From the NCBI RefSeq assembly GCF_032190635.1, contig NZ_JAVLAS010000001.1:124001-188000 (forward strand): a DNA stretch of 64,000 nucleotides, read 5' to 3'. The notes beneath the pieces are model-generated. The model had not been told where the DNA came from, did no database searches, and saw only the letters and a program-made list of their open reading frames with translations. How positions within the stretch are numbered: position 1 is the first letter of the stretch; every line of letters starts with the position of its first letter. Positions 1-9,919 of the stretch are shown here, piece after piece. The DNA comes from Levilactobacillus zymae. GTDB taxonomy: Bacteria; Bacillota; Bacilli; Lactobacillales; Lactobacillaceae. A program made the translations under genes and the position numbers.

Positions 1-20
1 GGGTAACCTCAATCCCATTG

Positions 21-1292
21 CTAACCATTCTGCAGGGTCCTTTCAATCGTTTGAATTAATTGTTGCTGGACGTTTTTCGCCGGAATTGCCCGCAAGACCG
101 CACTTAAAAAGCCGCGAATCACCAGGCGCTCGGCCGTCTTACGGTCAATCCCCCGACTCATCAGGTAATAGAGTTGTTGCTGATCGACTTGCCCCACACT
201 GGCCGCATGACCGGCAACCACGTCGTTTTCATCAATCAGGAGAATGGGGTTGGCATCCCCGTGGGTTCCGGGCGTCATCATCAAGAGCCGATTTTCCTGT
301 TCGGCGTTAGCACCGGCAGCACCGTGGATGATGTCCCCAATCCCGTTGAAGACCAATTCGGAGGTCCCCAGCAGCACTCCCCGTTGCAAGATGTGTCCCA
401 CGGTGTGCTTGCCGCGATTGGTGATGCGGGTGTTAATGCCTTCCCGCTGGGCCTGACTGGTAATCGCCACGACCTTGGTCTCGGTCTGCGCCCCTTCGCC
501 GACCAGGTCGGTCGCGACTTGGCCCAGGGTATCGCCGCGATTCATCAGACCGACCGCCCAATCGACTTCGGCGTGCCGTTTGACCACCGCCCGCCGGTTA
601 AAGTAGGTCAACGTGTCGCGACCGAGTTCATCAACGGCCGCGAACTTGATCCGACTATTATCGTTCGCCACAATCTCCACCACGTGGTTCGCCCGGTTCA
701 TCCGGGTTCCCTGTGTCGTGAGGTGCTGGGTGAAGGCAAATTGGCTACCTTGATCCGCCACAATCAACACGTGGGAAACCTGCGGACCGTCCTGAGTGCT
801 GTCCTGGACGAGGTGCGCCTCGATGGGCTGCGTGATCACCACATTTTGCGGCACGTAAAGGAAGATACCGCTGTTCAGATAAGCCACGTGGTAAGCCGCC
901 AAGCGATCCTCGGTGGCGGGGATGATTTGGTTTAGGTAGGGTTGGGTGAGTTCCGGATACTGGGTCACGGCCGTAAACAGGTCGGTCAGAATGACCCCTT
1001 GGGCTTGTAAGGCCGGGGGCAAATTCACGGCAACCGTCGTTTGACCCACCTGGATAAGCTGGCCGTGGTCGGTCGCCGGGGCGATTCCGGCGGCTAAGGT
1101 CGGATCGGCGGCCCGCCAAATCAAGCGCTGATCTAGTAACTTCTCGCTAGAATAGGTAAACCGGTGAAATTGCGGGTTCCCTAAGCGATTAAGCTGGGAT
1201 AGGGCCGCCGTGCGCTGGGCCACCAGCCAGGTGGGCTCACGGTGAGCGGCTGCCAAGGCACGTAACGTTGCCGGTTGATCAATGGTCGTCAT
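21..1292 (-). CDS. sufD: Fe-S cluster assembly protein SufD
   Basis: SufD is the non-catalytic partner of SufB in the cytosolic SufBC2D scaffold that builds Fe-S clusters. The 423-residue product has the SufB/SufD beta-helix core in its second half (roughly residues 160-400), with the family pattern around 'RGILLGTSELVFNGIGDI' and the C-terminal 'LMSRGIDRKTAERLVIRGF'. The start has a clear GGAGG-type site just after sufC, 11 bases upstream. It is the second gene of a leftward operon led by sufC. A possible next start (ATG at 16-18, complement) follows the stop at once and would fit sufS, but only six codons are visible. Confidence 0.96.
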   Translation of the reverse strand: MTTIDQPATLRALAAAHREPTWLVAQRTAALSQLNRLGNPQFHRFTYSSEKLLDQRLIWRAADPTLAAGIAPATDHGQLIQVGQTTVAVNLPPALQAQGVILTDLFTAVTQYPELTQPYLNQIIPATEDRLAAYHVAYLNSGIFLYVPQNVVITQPIEAHLVQDSTQDGPQVSHVLIVADQGSQFAFTQHLTTQGTRMNRANHVVEIVANDNSRIKFAAVDELGRDTLTYFNRRAVVKRHAEVDWAVGLMNRGDTLGQVATDLVGEGAQTETKVVAITSQAQREGINTRITNRGKHTVGHILQRGVLLGTSELVFNGIGDIIHGAAGANAEQENRLLMMTPGTHGDANPILLIDENDVVAGHAASVGQVDQQQLYYLMSRGIDRKTAERLVIRGFLSAVLRAIPAKNVQQQLIQTIERTLQNG

Positions 1293-1303
1293 TTACACCC
1301 CTC

Positions 1304-2098
1304 CTAATCCTCGTCCACCAGGGGCACATCCAGCCCTAACTCGTCGCGTAAGCCAGCGTACCCTTCCCGTTCCAAGGTCTGGGCCAAATCGGCGTTACCG
1401 GTCTTGACGATCTTACCGCCCATCATGACGTGCACCACATCGGGAACGATGTAGTTCAACAAGCGCTGGTAGTGGGTAATGATTAAGGCCCCGAAGTTTG
1501 CGCCCCGCAGCGAGTTCACGCCCTTAGAGACCACCTTCAAGGCATCGATGTCGAGCCCGGAGTCGATCTCGTCAAGTAGAGCAAACCGGGGCTTGATCAT
1601 TAGGAGTTGAAGAATTTCGTTACGTTTCTTCTCCCCACCCGAAAAGCCCTCGTTCAAATACCGTTCCGTCATGGCTTCGTCCATGTCCAGGAGCGCCAAA
1701 TTACGGTCCAGTTCCTTAAGGAAGGCCATGACCGAAATCTGATCGTCCTCCGCGCGCCGGGCATTGATGGCCGCTCGTAAAAATTCGGCGTTGGTAACGC
1801 CCTGAATCTCGGCGGGATACTGCATGGCCAGAAATAAGCCGCGGCGTGCCCGTTCATCGACTGGCAGGTCTAAAATGCTCGTGCCATCTAAGCGAATGTC
1901 ACCACCGGTCACGTGATACGCGGGATGTCCCATGATGGTCTGCGACAAGGTTGATTTTCCCGTTCCGTTAGGCCCCATGATGGCGTGCACCTCACCGGTG
2001 GTCATGGTGAAGTTGACTCCCGTTAAAATCTCTCGGGATTGCTGACTTTCTTCATCGGCAACCGCGACGTGTAGATCTTTAATCTCAAGTGTTGACAT
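1304..2098 (-). CDS. sufC: Fe-S cluster assembly ATPase SufC
   Basis: SufC is the ABC-type ATPase of the SufBC2D complex and drives the conformational change that exposes the scaffold. The 264-residue product has Walker A GPNGTGKST near residues 42-50, the signature FSGGEKKR and a Walker B ending LLDEIDSGLD, the last being typical of SufC rather than of transport ATPases. A longer in-frame reading to 2191 exists, but ATG at 2098 has GGAGG eight bases upstream and begins the usual MSTLEIKDL, so I place the start there. It is the first gene of the suf operon, followed by sufD. Confidence 0.96.
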   Translation of the reverse strand: MSTLEIKDLHVAVADEESQQSREILTGVNFTMTTGEVHAIMGPNGTGKSTLSQTIMGHPAYHVTGGDIRLDGTSILDLPVDERARRGLFLAMQYPAEIQGVTNAEFLRAAINARRAEDDQISVMAFLKELDRNLALLDMDEAMTERYLNEGFSGGEKKRNEILQLLMIKPRFALLDEIDSGLDIDALKVVSKGVNSLRGANFGALIITHYQRLLNYIVPDVVHVMMGGKIVKTGNADLAQTLEREGYAGLRDELGLDVPLVDED

Positions 2099-2302
2099 GT
2101 CCTTAACCTCCAGTTGATTACGGGGAAAACTCTGACTGACTCCCCCATTAACGTAAAGCTTGCACCCATTCATCATACAAAATCTTACCACAAGAAAACT
2201 GACGATTTTCTCACTCTGAAAGTCTAATCGCTAGCGACAGCCGGGATTGGTGCGCCTTCATTAAATTTTTTTGTAACAGGCCCCGTCAGTTAATACCAAT
2301 CC

Positions 2303-2345
2303 AAAAGTGACCCTGATCTCCAATGCCGAGATCAGGGTCACTTTA
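2303..2345 (-). terminator. Rho-independent terminator of addBA
   Basis: An 18-base perfect arm pair (AAGTGACCCTGATCTC and its complement) around a 7-base loop is followed on the minus strand by a T-rich tract. It lies 34 bases past the addA stop. Confidence 0.85.
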
Positions 2346-2378
2346 ACGTTACGACTCACTAGTTCGCCCTTTAGCGCA

Positions 2379-5300
2379 CTAATCGGCTTGAATCGTTTGT
2401 TGCGGCACCTCTACCAGTTCACCGATGCCCAACAGGTAGAGGTATTGGTGCAGCACCGGCTGACCGGTCATCTGGTGCAGGGCCGTGGCGTACAGGTTAA
2501 CCTGCCCACCGTAACGGTCGACCAGCTTGGCCACACTAGCGGCCGGGTCCTGCCGGTTCACGTGGTCGGTCTTGTAATCAAACAAGATTAACCCCGTGGG
2601 TGTCGTCAAATACCCGTCAATGATCCCGTGAACTAGGACCTGCGATGCCCGTTCCTGAAAATCACGAAATAGACTTTTGGCCGGCATCAACAGGGAGAAC
2701 GGGACCTCCCGGTGAAGTTGCTCGGGGTGGGCCAAAATGGCTTGCCCCACCGGTGTGGCGTAGAACCGTAAGATGGCTTGCGGATCGACTCGTTGGGCAA
2801 CCTGCGGTGTCAAAACCTTCCCCGCCACTAAACGATCGATCAGGGCTTGAATTCGCTCTACCGTCGGCAGTACCGTCACGTCCAGTTGCTGTAAAACCAG
2901 GTGGGTCGCCGTCCCAATCTCGGTGGGCAGTGGGGCGCGAACGGTTTGCAAAAATTCGGGCCGGGCAAAGTTGTGGCCCACGTAACGGCGCCCCGCTTGG
3001 CCAGTCGTCGTATTCTGGCTTTCCGCCATCAACGCCGTATCGGGCTCTTCAAAGAGCCGTTTGGCTTCGGAGACCGACTGGTAGGCCGTGGTCACGGTCG
3101 CCGCCTGGTGGGGATACTTAAAGTCCATGAGCTGCTTTAGCGCCGCGCCATTCACCTGCGGCGCCGTCACCTGGTCAGCGGCCGCTTGAGCCTGATCCAA
3201 CCAGTCCATCTGTGTCGGGGCCACCGGCTTACTGGGCGCCAGATCGGCCGCCGTGGCAAAGGTCACCCCAAAATGGGTCGGATCTCCCGCTAGTGGGCTG
3301 ATGGCGGCGTGTTCGGTTTGCCACTCCTGAACTTGAGCTTGGGGCGTTCGAATCAGGCACATCCCCACCCAGTCGAGGTAGTTGGCCACCGTGGACTTTT
3401 CCCGCATCGTGGCGGGGAGCACCAGGTCCGTCGATTGAAAGGCCTGGCTCCAAGTCGTCAACGCCTGCTCACGACTCTTAGCCGACCCGACGATATAGAT
3501 CCGGGACTCCGCACGGGTCAACGCCACGTAAAGTTTCCGCATTTCTTCGGCCAGACTCGCGCGACTGATCGCCTGCGCCGTCAGCAGCTTCTGTAAACTC
3601 GGCGTTTTAACCCGCGTCCGGGTATTCAGGTAGTCGATGCCGATGCCGTCCTTGCCGCTTAACACGTAATTTCCCTGTTGGTCCTGGCGGTTAAACTGCC
3701 GTGAGGCGTCCATCAAGAAGACCACCGGAAACTCCAAGCCCTTGCTACCGTGGATGGTCATCACGGACACCGCGTTCGTGGCCGTTTGCACGTTGGCACT
3801 AGCCAAGTCGTCATCGCGTTCCTGCAAACGTTCCACGAACCGCACAAACTGGAAGAGTCCCTTAAAACTACTACGTTCGTAAGTCTGGGCGCGCTCGTAC
3901 AAGGCGTGCAGGTTGGCCTGCCGCTGTGCGCCGGCCGGCATCCCCCCGACGTAGTCCAGAAATCCCGTTTCTTGATAAATCCGCCAAATTAACGTGACCA
4001 ACTGGTTCTGCTGGGCGATGTCGCGAAATTGGCGCAGCTGGGTCAAGAAATGCGCGATCTTGCGGTACACCGTCGCCTGCATCTCACTACTCTGGTGATC
4101 ATTATAGGTTTGCTGGAAGTGCAACAGGGCCTGGTAGTAGTCCCCCGTTCGCTGATTGATTCGTAGCAAAGCTAACTCATTTTCGTTCAGCCCCACGATG
4201 GGTGAGCGTAAAACGGCCACCAACGGAATGTCCTGATACGGATTATCGATAATGCGCAGTAGGGCCATCATGATTTGGATTTCGGTGGTCTTGAAGTAGT
4301 TCTGGGCGTCGTTGACCACCACGGGGATGTTTAACCGTCGCAACTCGTCCGTAATGATCAGGTTATTCGACCGGGTTGGCGTTAACAGGGTGATGTCGCG
4401 GTATTCGATGGGACGCGTCTGCTTGGCATCGCGGTCATAGATGGGCGTCTTTGCCGCGATGAGTTCCTGGATCTGCTTCCCGGCCAAGAGCACCTCTCCC
4501 TGGTGCTTATCGTCGACCTGAAAAGTTTCGTCCATGGCCTCAGCGGTGGTCTCGGTAGTGGGTTCATCACTGAGATAGACTAACAGATTGGCCGTACTCT
4601 GCACATCGTCGGGATAGTAGGTGGCCCCGAACCGCAGTAAGGCGTCACCCGTGTAGGCCACCTCCCCCAGTTCACGGTTCATCAATTGTTTAAAAATCAG
4701 ATTAGTAAAGTCGTCAACGTTGGCCATGGACCGGAAATTTTCGGCTAACGTGATGGTTTGCCCCGCCGCTGCATCGGTTGCGTACCGGTCGGCTTTGGCC
4801 ATAAACAACGTCGGATCAGCCTGCCGGAAGCGGTAAATCGATTGCTTAACATCCCCCACCATAAACCGGTTCCCCGTTGGCGCGGGTTGCGCGATGGCGG
4901 AGAGAATCGCTTCCTGCAAGCTGTTAGTGTCCTGGTATTCGTCGACCATGATTTCGGCGTACTGGTCACGCATTTGCTCACGGACGTGCTGAGAATCCGG
5001 CGTTGCTTGACTCAAAATCTCTAAGGCCGCGTGTTCCACGTCCGCAAAGTCCAGCACGTGGCGCCGAAACTTCTCTTGCAGGTAGGCCTCGCGGTAAGCC
5101 GTGACGACTCGCGCCAATTCGGTCACCAGGTCGGCCGACGCCTGCATGGTGGCCCGCACATCGGTTTCGTTTTGGAGAAAATAAGTGTCCAGCAGGGTCT
5201 TCCATTGTTTGTGTGCCGGGTCGTAATAGGTTTTCTTCAACTCGTCGAGCACCGGCCGATTCTCGTCGGTCTTAGCAACCGCCGGCATCCGCCCCCATTT

Positions 5301-6152
5301 AAAGCCTTGCACGCGCTCACGCAACGTGTTCCAATCGCTAGTGGCAAGCTCGCTAATCAACTGGTCCCAGGCCGTACCCAGGTCAGCCAGATGATTGGCA
5401 GGCTTCACTAACCCCACGTTTTCGGCCATCTCCTGGGCACTCAGCAGATCAGCGCGAATCTGCTTGAATTGGTCGGCCAATAATGGTTGGAGCCGCGTAC
5501 GGTAGAAGCGACTCTGGGTAAGCTGATCGGTCTCCAACTGGTAGGCCTGCGGCAGTGCCGCCAACCAGGCTTGCGGGTCCGGTGCCGCGTCGGCAAAAGT
5601 GTAGACGCGTTGGACCAAATCCGTGAGGCCATCGTCGTTTCGATCGCTAGAGAAATTTTCGGTCAACCGGGCAAATTGACCGTCCGAATCATCAGCGTAA
5701 AGTTGTTCACGTAGATCCATCCAGACCTCGTCTCGGAGCAGACTACTTTCGGTATTATCGGCCAGTAGCCGAAAGACCGGGTCGTAATCGATGACGTAGT
5801 AGTAGCGTTGTAGCACTCGTAAACAAAAGGCATCCAACGTGCTGATATCGGCGACGGGTAAAAGGTTCAATTGCTTCAGGTAAAATTGCTGGCGTTGACT
5901 ATCCCCCTGGGTGGCCGCTAACTCTTGTCGGAGGGCCGTTTGGATCCGGTCGCGCATTTCGGCGGCCGCCGCTTTGGTGAAGGTCACGATCAGGATGTGA
6001 TCGATGCCAGTCCCGCCCTTAAGCCGCTCAATCACCCGTTGGACCAACACCCGGGTCTTCCCGGAACCAGCCGAAGCGGAGACCAAGAGATCGGTTCCCG
6101 TCTGATGGATGGCCTGATCCTGACTCGGTGTAAATTTAAATTGATTACTCAT
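2379..6152 (-). CDS. addA: ATP-dependent helicase/nuclease subunit A (AddA/RexA)
   Basis: AddA is the UvrD-like 3'-5' helicase and nuclease subunit of the AddAB (RexAB) complex that resects double-strand breaks for RecA. The 1257-residue protein shows Walker A ASAGSGKT near residues 26-33, FTKAAAAEMRDRI, the DEYQDT helicase motif, the GSKGLEFPVVF motif, and a C-terminal RecB-like nuclease with GIIDGYL and DYKTD. Its start overlaps the end of addB by 8 bases, so the two are probably translationally coupled. Confidence 0.96.
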   Translation of the reverse strand: MSNQFKFTPSQDQAIHQTGTDLLVSASAGSGKTRVLVQRVIERLKGGTGIDHILIVTFTKAAAAEMRDRIQTALRQELAATQGDSQRQQFYLKQLNLLPVADISTLDAFCLRVLQRYYYVIDYDPVFRLLADNTESSLLRDEVWMDLREQLYADDSDGQFARLTENFSSDRNDDGLTDLVQRVYTFADAAPDPQAWLAALPQAYQLETDQLTQSRFYRTRLQPLLADQFKQIRADLLSAQEMAENVGLVKPANHLADLGTAWDQLISELATSDWNTLRERVQGFKWGRMPAVAKTDENRPVLDELKKTYYDPAHKQWKTLLDTYFLQNETDVRATMQASADLVTELARVVTAYREAYLQEKFRRHVLDFADVEHAALEILSQATPDSQHVREQMRDQYAEIMVDEYQDTNSLQEAILSAIAQPAPTGNRFMVGDVKQSIYRFRQADPTLFMAKADRYATDAAAGQTITLAENFRSMANVDDFTNLIFKQLMNRELGEVAYTGDALLRFGATYYPDDVQSTANLLVYLSDEPTTETTAEAMDETFQVDDKHQGEVLLAGKQIQELIAAKTPIYDRDAKQTRPIEYRDITLLTPTRSNNLIITDELRRLNIPVVVNDAQNYFKTTEIQIMMALLRIIDNPYQDIPLVAVLRSPIVGLNENELALLRINQRTGDYYQALLHFQQTYNDHQSSEMQATVYRKIAHFLTQLRQFRDIAQQNQLVTLIWRIYQETGFLDYVGGMPAGAQRQANLHALYERAQTYERSSFKGLFQFVRFVERLQERDDDLASANVQTATNAVSVMTIHGSKGLEFPVVFLMDASRQFNRQDQQGNYVLSGKDGIGIDYLNTRTRVKTPSLQKLLTAQAISRASLAEEMRKLYVALTRAESRIYIVGSAKSREQALTTWSQAFQSTDLVLPATMREKSTVANYLDWVGMCLIRTPQAQVQEWQTEHAAISPLAGDPTHFGVTFATAADLAPSKPVAPTQMDWLDQAQAAADQVTAPQVNGAALKQLMDFKYPHQAATVTTAYQSVSEAKRLFEEPDTALMAESQNTTTGQAGRRYVGHNFARPEFLQTVRAPLPTEIGTATHLVLQQLDVTVLPTVERIQALIDRLVAGKVLTPQVAQRVDPQAILRFYATPVGQAILAHPEQLHREVPFSLLMPAKSLFRDFQERASQVLVHGIIDGYLTTPTGLILFDYKTDHVNRQDPAASVAKLVDRYGGQVNLYATALHQMTGQPVLHQYLYLLGIGELVEVPQQTIQAD

Positions 6153-9100
6153 GGTCTTCCCCCTTAGCAGCCTGCCGCTTGGCGATTTCGGCCTGAATCA
6201 ACTTCATGACCTCGTCACGGCTCAACGGCTGTAAATCGTGATAACTATTTTCTTCGAGTAACGGATCGAACTGCATGATGGCCTTGTACGGTGAGTACTG
6301 GAGGGCCGTGCGGTTTTGCTCCCGCACCGGGCTTAACGCGATTTTACCCGCAAAGATTTGCGTCGCGGCCTGCTGAATCAGATACTCCGTGTGTGCCAAC
6401 AGGTTATCCAGCTCACTCGGCGTGACTAGCAGCTTACTCCGCGACGTGAACCCCTTGGCGGTCTTGCGTAACCCCTGAAACAACTGCGAAAAATCGTTTT
6501 TCGTCTTGAAGAGTTCTTCGACGTTCTCCAGAAATTCCTGATCTTCTAACAGCAGGCCCTGGTAGCGTTCGGCCTTCAAGAGGTCGAGTAACGGGTTGTT
6601 GGGATCCTTAACTGCTGCCGCCTTTAAGACAGGATCTTGTAGGTGTAGGTATACGGCCCCGGCCAGGTTGGCCGTCGTGGCGGGCACACCCACTTCGGCC
6701 GCAAAGTTTTGCTTCACGGCATCCAGGTAGGTCAACATCTGCATGGCCTGTCCGTAGTAGGCCTCCTGGAAGCTAAATTGATGGGGGGAACTCTTATAGT
6801 CCACAATTCCCAGGTAGGTCTTGTCGTTAACGTCGAGTTGGTCCAACCGGTCAATCCGTCCCCGGACGCTAACCTGACGGTGATTTTCCAAATCAAAGGT
6901 TAGCGGAGCCCACCCGTGCTGGTCCCCCATCCCAAACTGAACTTCGGTTTTGCGGGGCCGTAATGGCGTGCGTTGACTTTGTTGTTGCAGCGTCCAAGCC
7001 ATCCGTTGCATGGTCTTGATGAGTTGGGTCCGAATATACCCCATTCGCTCCGAGCTCTCTAAAATCGCAAACTGTGGATTCTGGGTGACGTCCAGCACTT
7101 TCGCGACGGCTTCGTCGGTCATTTCCCGTAGTTGGTCGGCATCCAGTTCCTTCAAATTCAACTTCTGCGCCTTGACCATCTTAATCAGGTCATCCAAGGT
7201 GGCGTGGAAAAATTCCCCGGTGCTGGCCGGTGAAAGTTCGAACACGTCCCGTTCCTGCAGGCGCAAGCCGTATTTTAGGAAGTAGGCGTACGGGTTAGCG
7301 TAATATTCCTCTAACTTAGAAATTGAGGTGTTGATCTTGGTCCCATAGAGCTGGGTAACGATGTCGGGCGTCAATTGCGTCGGGACGTTGCGGTACTTCA
7401 GGCTCCCCAACAACTTGGTGGTCAAGTCGCCGTACTGGGGGTCTTGCCGTAAAACCGTCATGAGAAATAACCAGTTGGGTGCCAAGGGCTGGTTCGCCAG
7501 TTGACCGGCGTGACTGACCTGAACCAAGTGACGTAGCGTGGTCCGCCGCGTCCCCACGAAGCTTTGAATATCGTGACCATCCATCGCCGGCGTCGTGTTG
7601 ACCGGCGTGACGGGTAACTGAAAATGGTCACGAATCCGCGCTAGGTACGGTGAAATTTGCAGGTCATTTTCCCCATCATTAGTCACCGGATAGCTAAAAA
7701 TCAGCTGTTCGCTGCCACTTAGGAAGCCCAGGTAGTTCAGGTACGGTTCTCCCGCCAACTGGGTCGCGGCATCGTCTCGGAGGTAGGCCCCCTGGTCGGT
7801 GACTTGTAACTGGGCACTCAATTCTTGGCGGTCAGTGTCGGCTAAGAGGGTCGCGGGAACTTGGTTGTCCGGCATGGTATCCGCCGTGGCCCCCATTAAG
7901 AAGGTCACCTTGCGATTGTTGGCCTGAACAATCCCGCTTTCGGACACCATGACCTGATCCAAAGTAGACGGGATCTGACTGAACTTCGCCCCGCTAAAAC
8001 CGGCCTGGAGTAAGGCTTGAAAATCCGTCTGGTTGAACGCTAAATCACCTAAAATGGCGTGGCATTCGTCGAGCATCTGGCAGAAGGTCTGCCAGGTCTG
8101 CTCCGGTTGGCCTGCCAGGGTGAGGTCCTGATTGGTAATGGCCTGATCACGCCAAGCCATCAACTGGTCCGCCACCCCGTGGTTTACCAAAAACTGATAC
8201 AGAATCGTGGCCGCGTCCGTATAGGTCTTGGCCTTTTTGAGAGCTTGAAAGAACGACGGCAACGTCTGGCCAATGAAGTGCCGGATGACGTTAATCTGCC
8301 GGGTAATGGCCGCATCTTTCGAGGTTTGGACGGTATCGTCCCCCGGGGTAAACCGGGTGTATTGCCAGTCATCGGCTTGCGTCCAGCGCTTTTGGCCCTC
8401 AAACCCGGTCTTCAACACGAAGTTTTCGGTCAACGCCACGGCCTGCCGGTAATCTACTAAGGTCATTGGTTGTCCGTCGGCAGTTTGCGGTAGTAACAGT
8501 TCCGTTTTCAACACCCGAAAGACGTCGCTATAGCGATAATTCCGCCGTTGAATATCGAAGAGGGCGTTGATTAATTCCACGAAGGGGTGGTCGGCCATCT
8601 GCACATCGGCATCGTCAAAGTAAGGAATTTCTTGCATCCTAAAAATGGGATCGATCACCGTCTGGTAAGCGTCCAAATGGCGCGTCAAAATCAAGAAGTC
8701 GTGGTAACGGTACTGCCCACTGGCGACCATTCGCCGGATCTGGTTGGCGATGTGCGCCACTTCCCCGTAACGATTCGGCGCTTCGAAGATCCTTAGCTGC
8801 GTTGGCACCTTAGCTACCGGCTGAGGTTGGGCCCCAATCGTGTTGCTGGTCTGCCAATAATCGTCTAACGCCAAGAGATCGGCAGAAACCCGCGCATCAC
8901 GTGCGCGCTGATCGACCTGGATGGCCACGTGGTTCGCCCGGGCACTCACGTAGAGCTGGTGGTATAACTTCCCCGATTGGAAAAAGAGGTCGGTTACCGG
9001 TGGCAATTCTTGCGGGTAGGCCTGGTCTAAGTTCAACGCGATGGTCACGCTACCCGCTTGCTGAATGAGGACCGTCACCAGGTTACGCTCCTGGGCACTT

Positions 9101-9744
9101 AATTGGGAGAACCCTTCCAGATAAAAGTGCGCGTGACTGAGGTCAATCTGGGTCAGGTAGTCGGCCAGTTGATTCAAGAGATCCGTATTGGCCACGTACT
9201 TGCCTTGCATCTGGGTCTCGACGGCCGCGTAAATCACCGCCAAGTCGTGCAACTTGGCCTGTAAATCCGCACTACCCGGCGCTAACCGGTCGATGGCCGC
9301 GGTCAAATCACCGGCCGTGACCTGACCAACCCGCAGTTCTGACAGTTGAGCGGTCAGTTGGCTGATGAAACCCGGACGCGTGACCTCCCCGCGAAAGATG
9401 GTCAAGTCGTCAGCGTGACTTTGAATGATCTGATAGATCAGCATGTTTAGTCCCGCCGGTGAGATCCGGGGAAGCTGGTAAATCGGTTCGTTTTTCATGA
9501 AGAACCAGGCTAAGCGGGTAAACGAAAAGACCTGAACCTGTGTCTGGGCAAAGAGGGCCTGGTCCGGAGCCATTAAGTGCTGTAACGCACTGAGCACATC
9601 CACTTCAGTCTCAAACTTAATGTGGTTGGGAACTAGGTAATAGCACTGGTCCGTAGGCTGGTCGGTCAGGTGGTGGGCCATGGCCTGGATCATGGGGGTG
9701 CGGTGATCACGACCCGCGCTCCCTAAAACAAACTGTAAACTCAT
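6145..9744 (-). CDS. addB: ATP-dependent nuclease subunit B (AddB/RexB)
   Basis: AddB/RexB is the second nuclease subunit of the AddAB recombination exonuclease. The 1199-residue protein has a C-terminal nuclease domain with GRIDRLDQ and GIVDYKSS. Two things stand out. The N-terminal GSAGRDHRT sits where a Walker A is expected but lacks the lysine. The places where Bacillus AddB has its four Fe-S cysteines read EEYYANPYAYF and ALQYSPYKAIMQFD, without cysteine. It is therefore a RexB-type subunit without an apparent Fe-S staple or canonical P-loop. GGGGAGG precedes the ATG; addA follows with an 8-base overlap. Confidence 0.94.
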   Translation of the reverse strand: MSLQFVLGSAGRDHRTPMIQAMAHHLTDQPTDQCYYLVPNHIKFETEVDVLSALQHLMAPDQALFAQTQVQVFSFTRLAWFFMKNEPIYQLPRISPAGLNMLIYQIIQSHADDLTIFRGEVTRPGFISQLTAQLSELRVGQVTAGDLTAAIDRLAPGSADLQAKLHDLAVIYAAVETQMQGKYVANTDLLNQLADYLTQIDLSHAHFYLEGFSQLSAQERNLVTVLIQQAGSVTIALNLDQAYPQELPPVTDLFFQSGKLYHQLYVSARANHVAIQVDQRARDARVSADLLALDDYWQTSNTIGAQPQPVAKVPTQLRIFEAPNRYGEVAHIANQIRRMVASGQYRYHDFLILTRHLDAYQTVIDPIFRMQEIPYFDDADVQMADHPFVELINALFDIQRRNYRYSDVFRVLKTELLLPQTADGQPMTLVDYRQAVALTENFVLKTGFEGQKRWTQADDWQYTRFTPGDDTVQTSKDAAITRQINVIRHFIGQTLPSFFQALKKAKTYTDAATILYQFLVNHGVADQLMAWRDQAITNQDLTLAGQPEQTWQTFCQMLDECHAILGDLAFNQTDFQALLQAGFSGAKFSQIPSTLDQVMVSESGIVQANNRKVTFLMGATADTMPDNQVPATLLADTDRQELSAQLQVTDQGAYLRDDAATQLAGEPYLNYLGFLSGSEQLIFSYPVTNDGENDLQISPYLARIRDHFQLPVTPVNTTPAMDGHDIQSFVGTRRTTLRHLVQVSHAGQLANQPLAPNWLFLMTVLRQDPQYGDLTTKLLGSLKYRNVPTQLTPDIVTQLYGTKINTSISKLEEYYANPYAYFLKYGLRLQERDVFELSPASTGEFFHATLDDLIKMVKAQKLNLKELDADQLREMTDEAVAKVLDVTQNPQFAILESSERMGYIRTQLIKTMQRMAWTLQQQSQRTPLRPRKTEVQFGMGDQHGWAPLTFDLENHRQVSVRGRIDRLDQLDVNDKTYLGIVDYKSSPHQFSFQEAYYGQAMQMLTYLDAVKQNFAAEVGVPATTANLAGAVYLHLQDPVLKAAAVKDPNNPLLDLLKAERYQGLLLEDQEFLENVEELFKTKNDFSQLFQGLRKTAKGFTSRSKLLVTPSELDNLLAHTEYLIQQAATQIFAGKIALSPVREQNRTALQYSPYKAIMQFDPLLEENSYHDLQPLSRDEVMKLIQAEIAKRQAAKGEDHE

Positions 9745-9794
9745 GGAATGAAGCCTCCCCTATTCTGACTATAGTTGAGTCTATTTTAGCATAA

Positions 9795-9808
9795 CAAACG
9801 TATGTTCG
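9795..9808 (-). promoter_or_regulatory. LexA (SOS) box-like operator upstream of addBA
   Basis: On the minus strand this reads CGAACATACGTTTG, matching 13 of 14 positions of the Gram-positive LexA consensus CGAACRNRYGTTYC. It overlaps the likely addB promoter region (possible -10 TAAAAT just downstream) about 50 bases before the addB start. It could also affect the divergent peptidase gene. Confidence 0.55.
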
Positions 9809-9919
9809 CTAAAATGAAAGGCAAATGACAATCTTTTCCAACTTTTTACACACCGGCCGGCACAGGCGTGCTAAACTGGAGATAATATTAAAATATGATG
9901 AGAAAGCCGGCTTAGTTTT

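Noticed and set aside
1-18. Possible start of sufS (ATG at 16-18, complement)
   Set aside because: Only six codons are visible and the RBS is unclear; position alone is suggestive.
174-935. 253-codon plus ORF opposite sufD
   Set aside because: It is an antisense shadow of a GC-rich real gene; no RBS, no recognisable domain.
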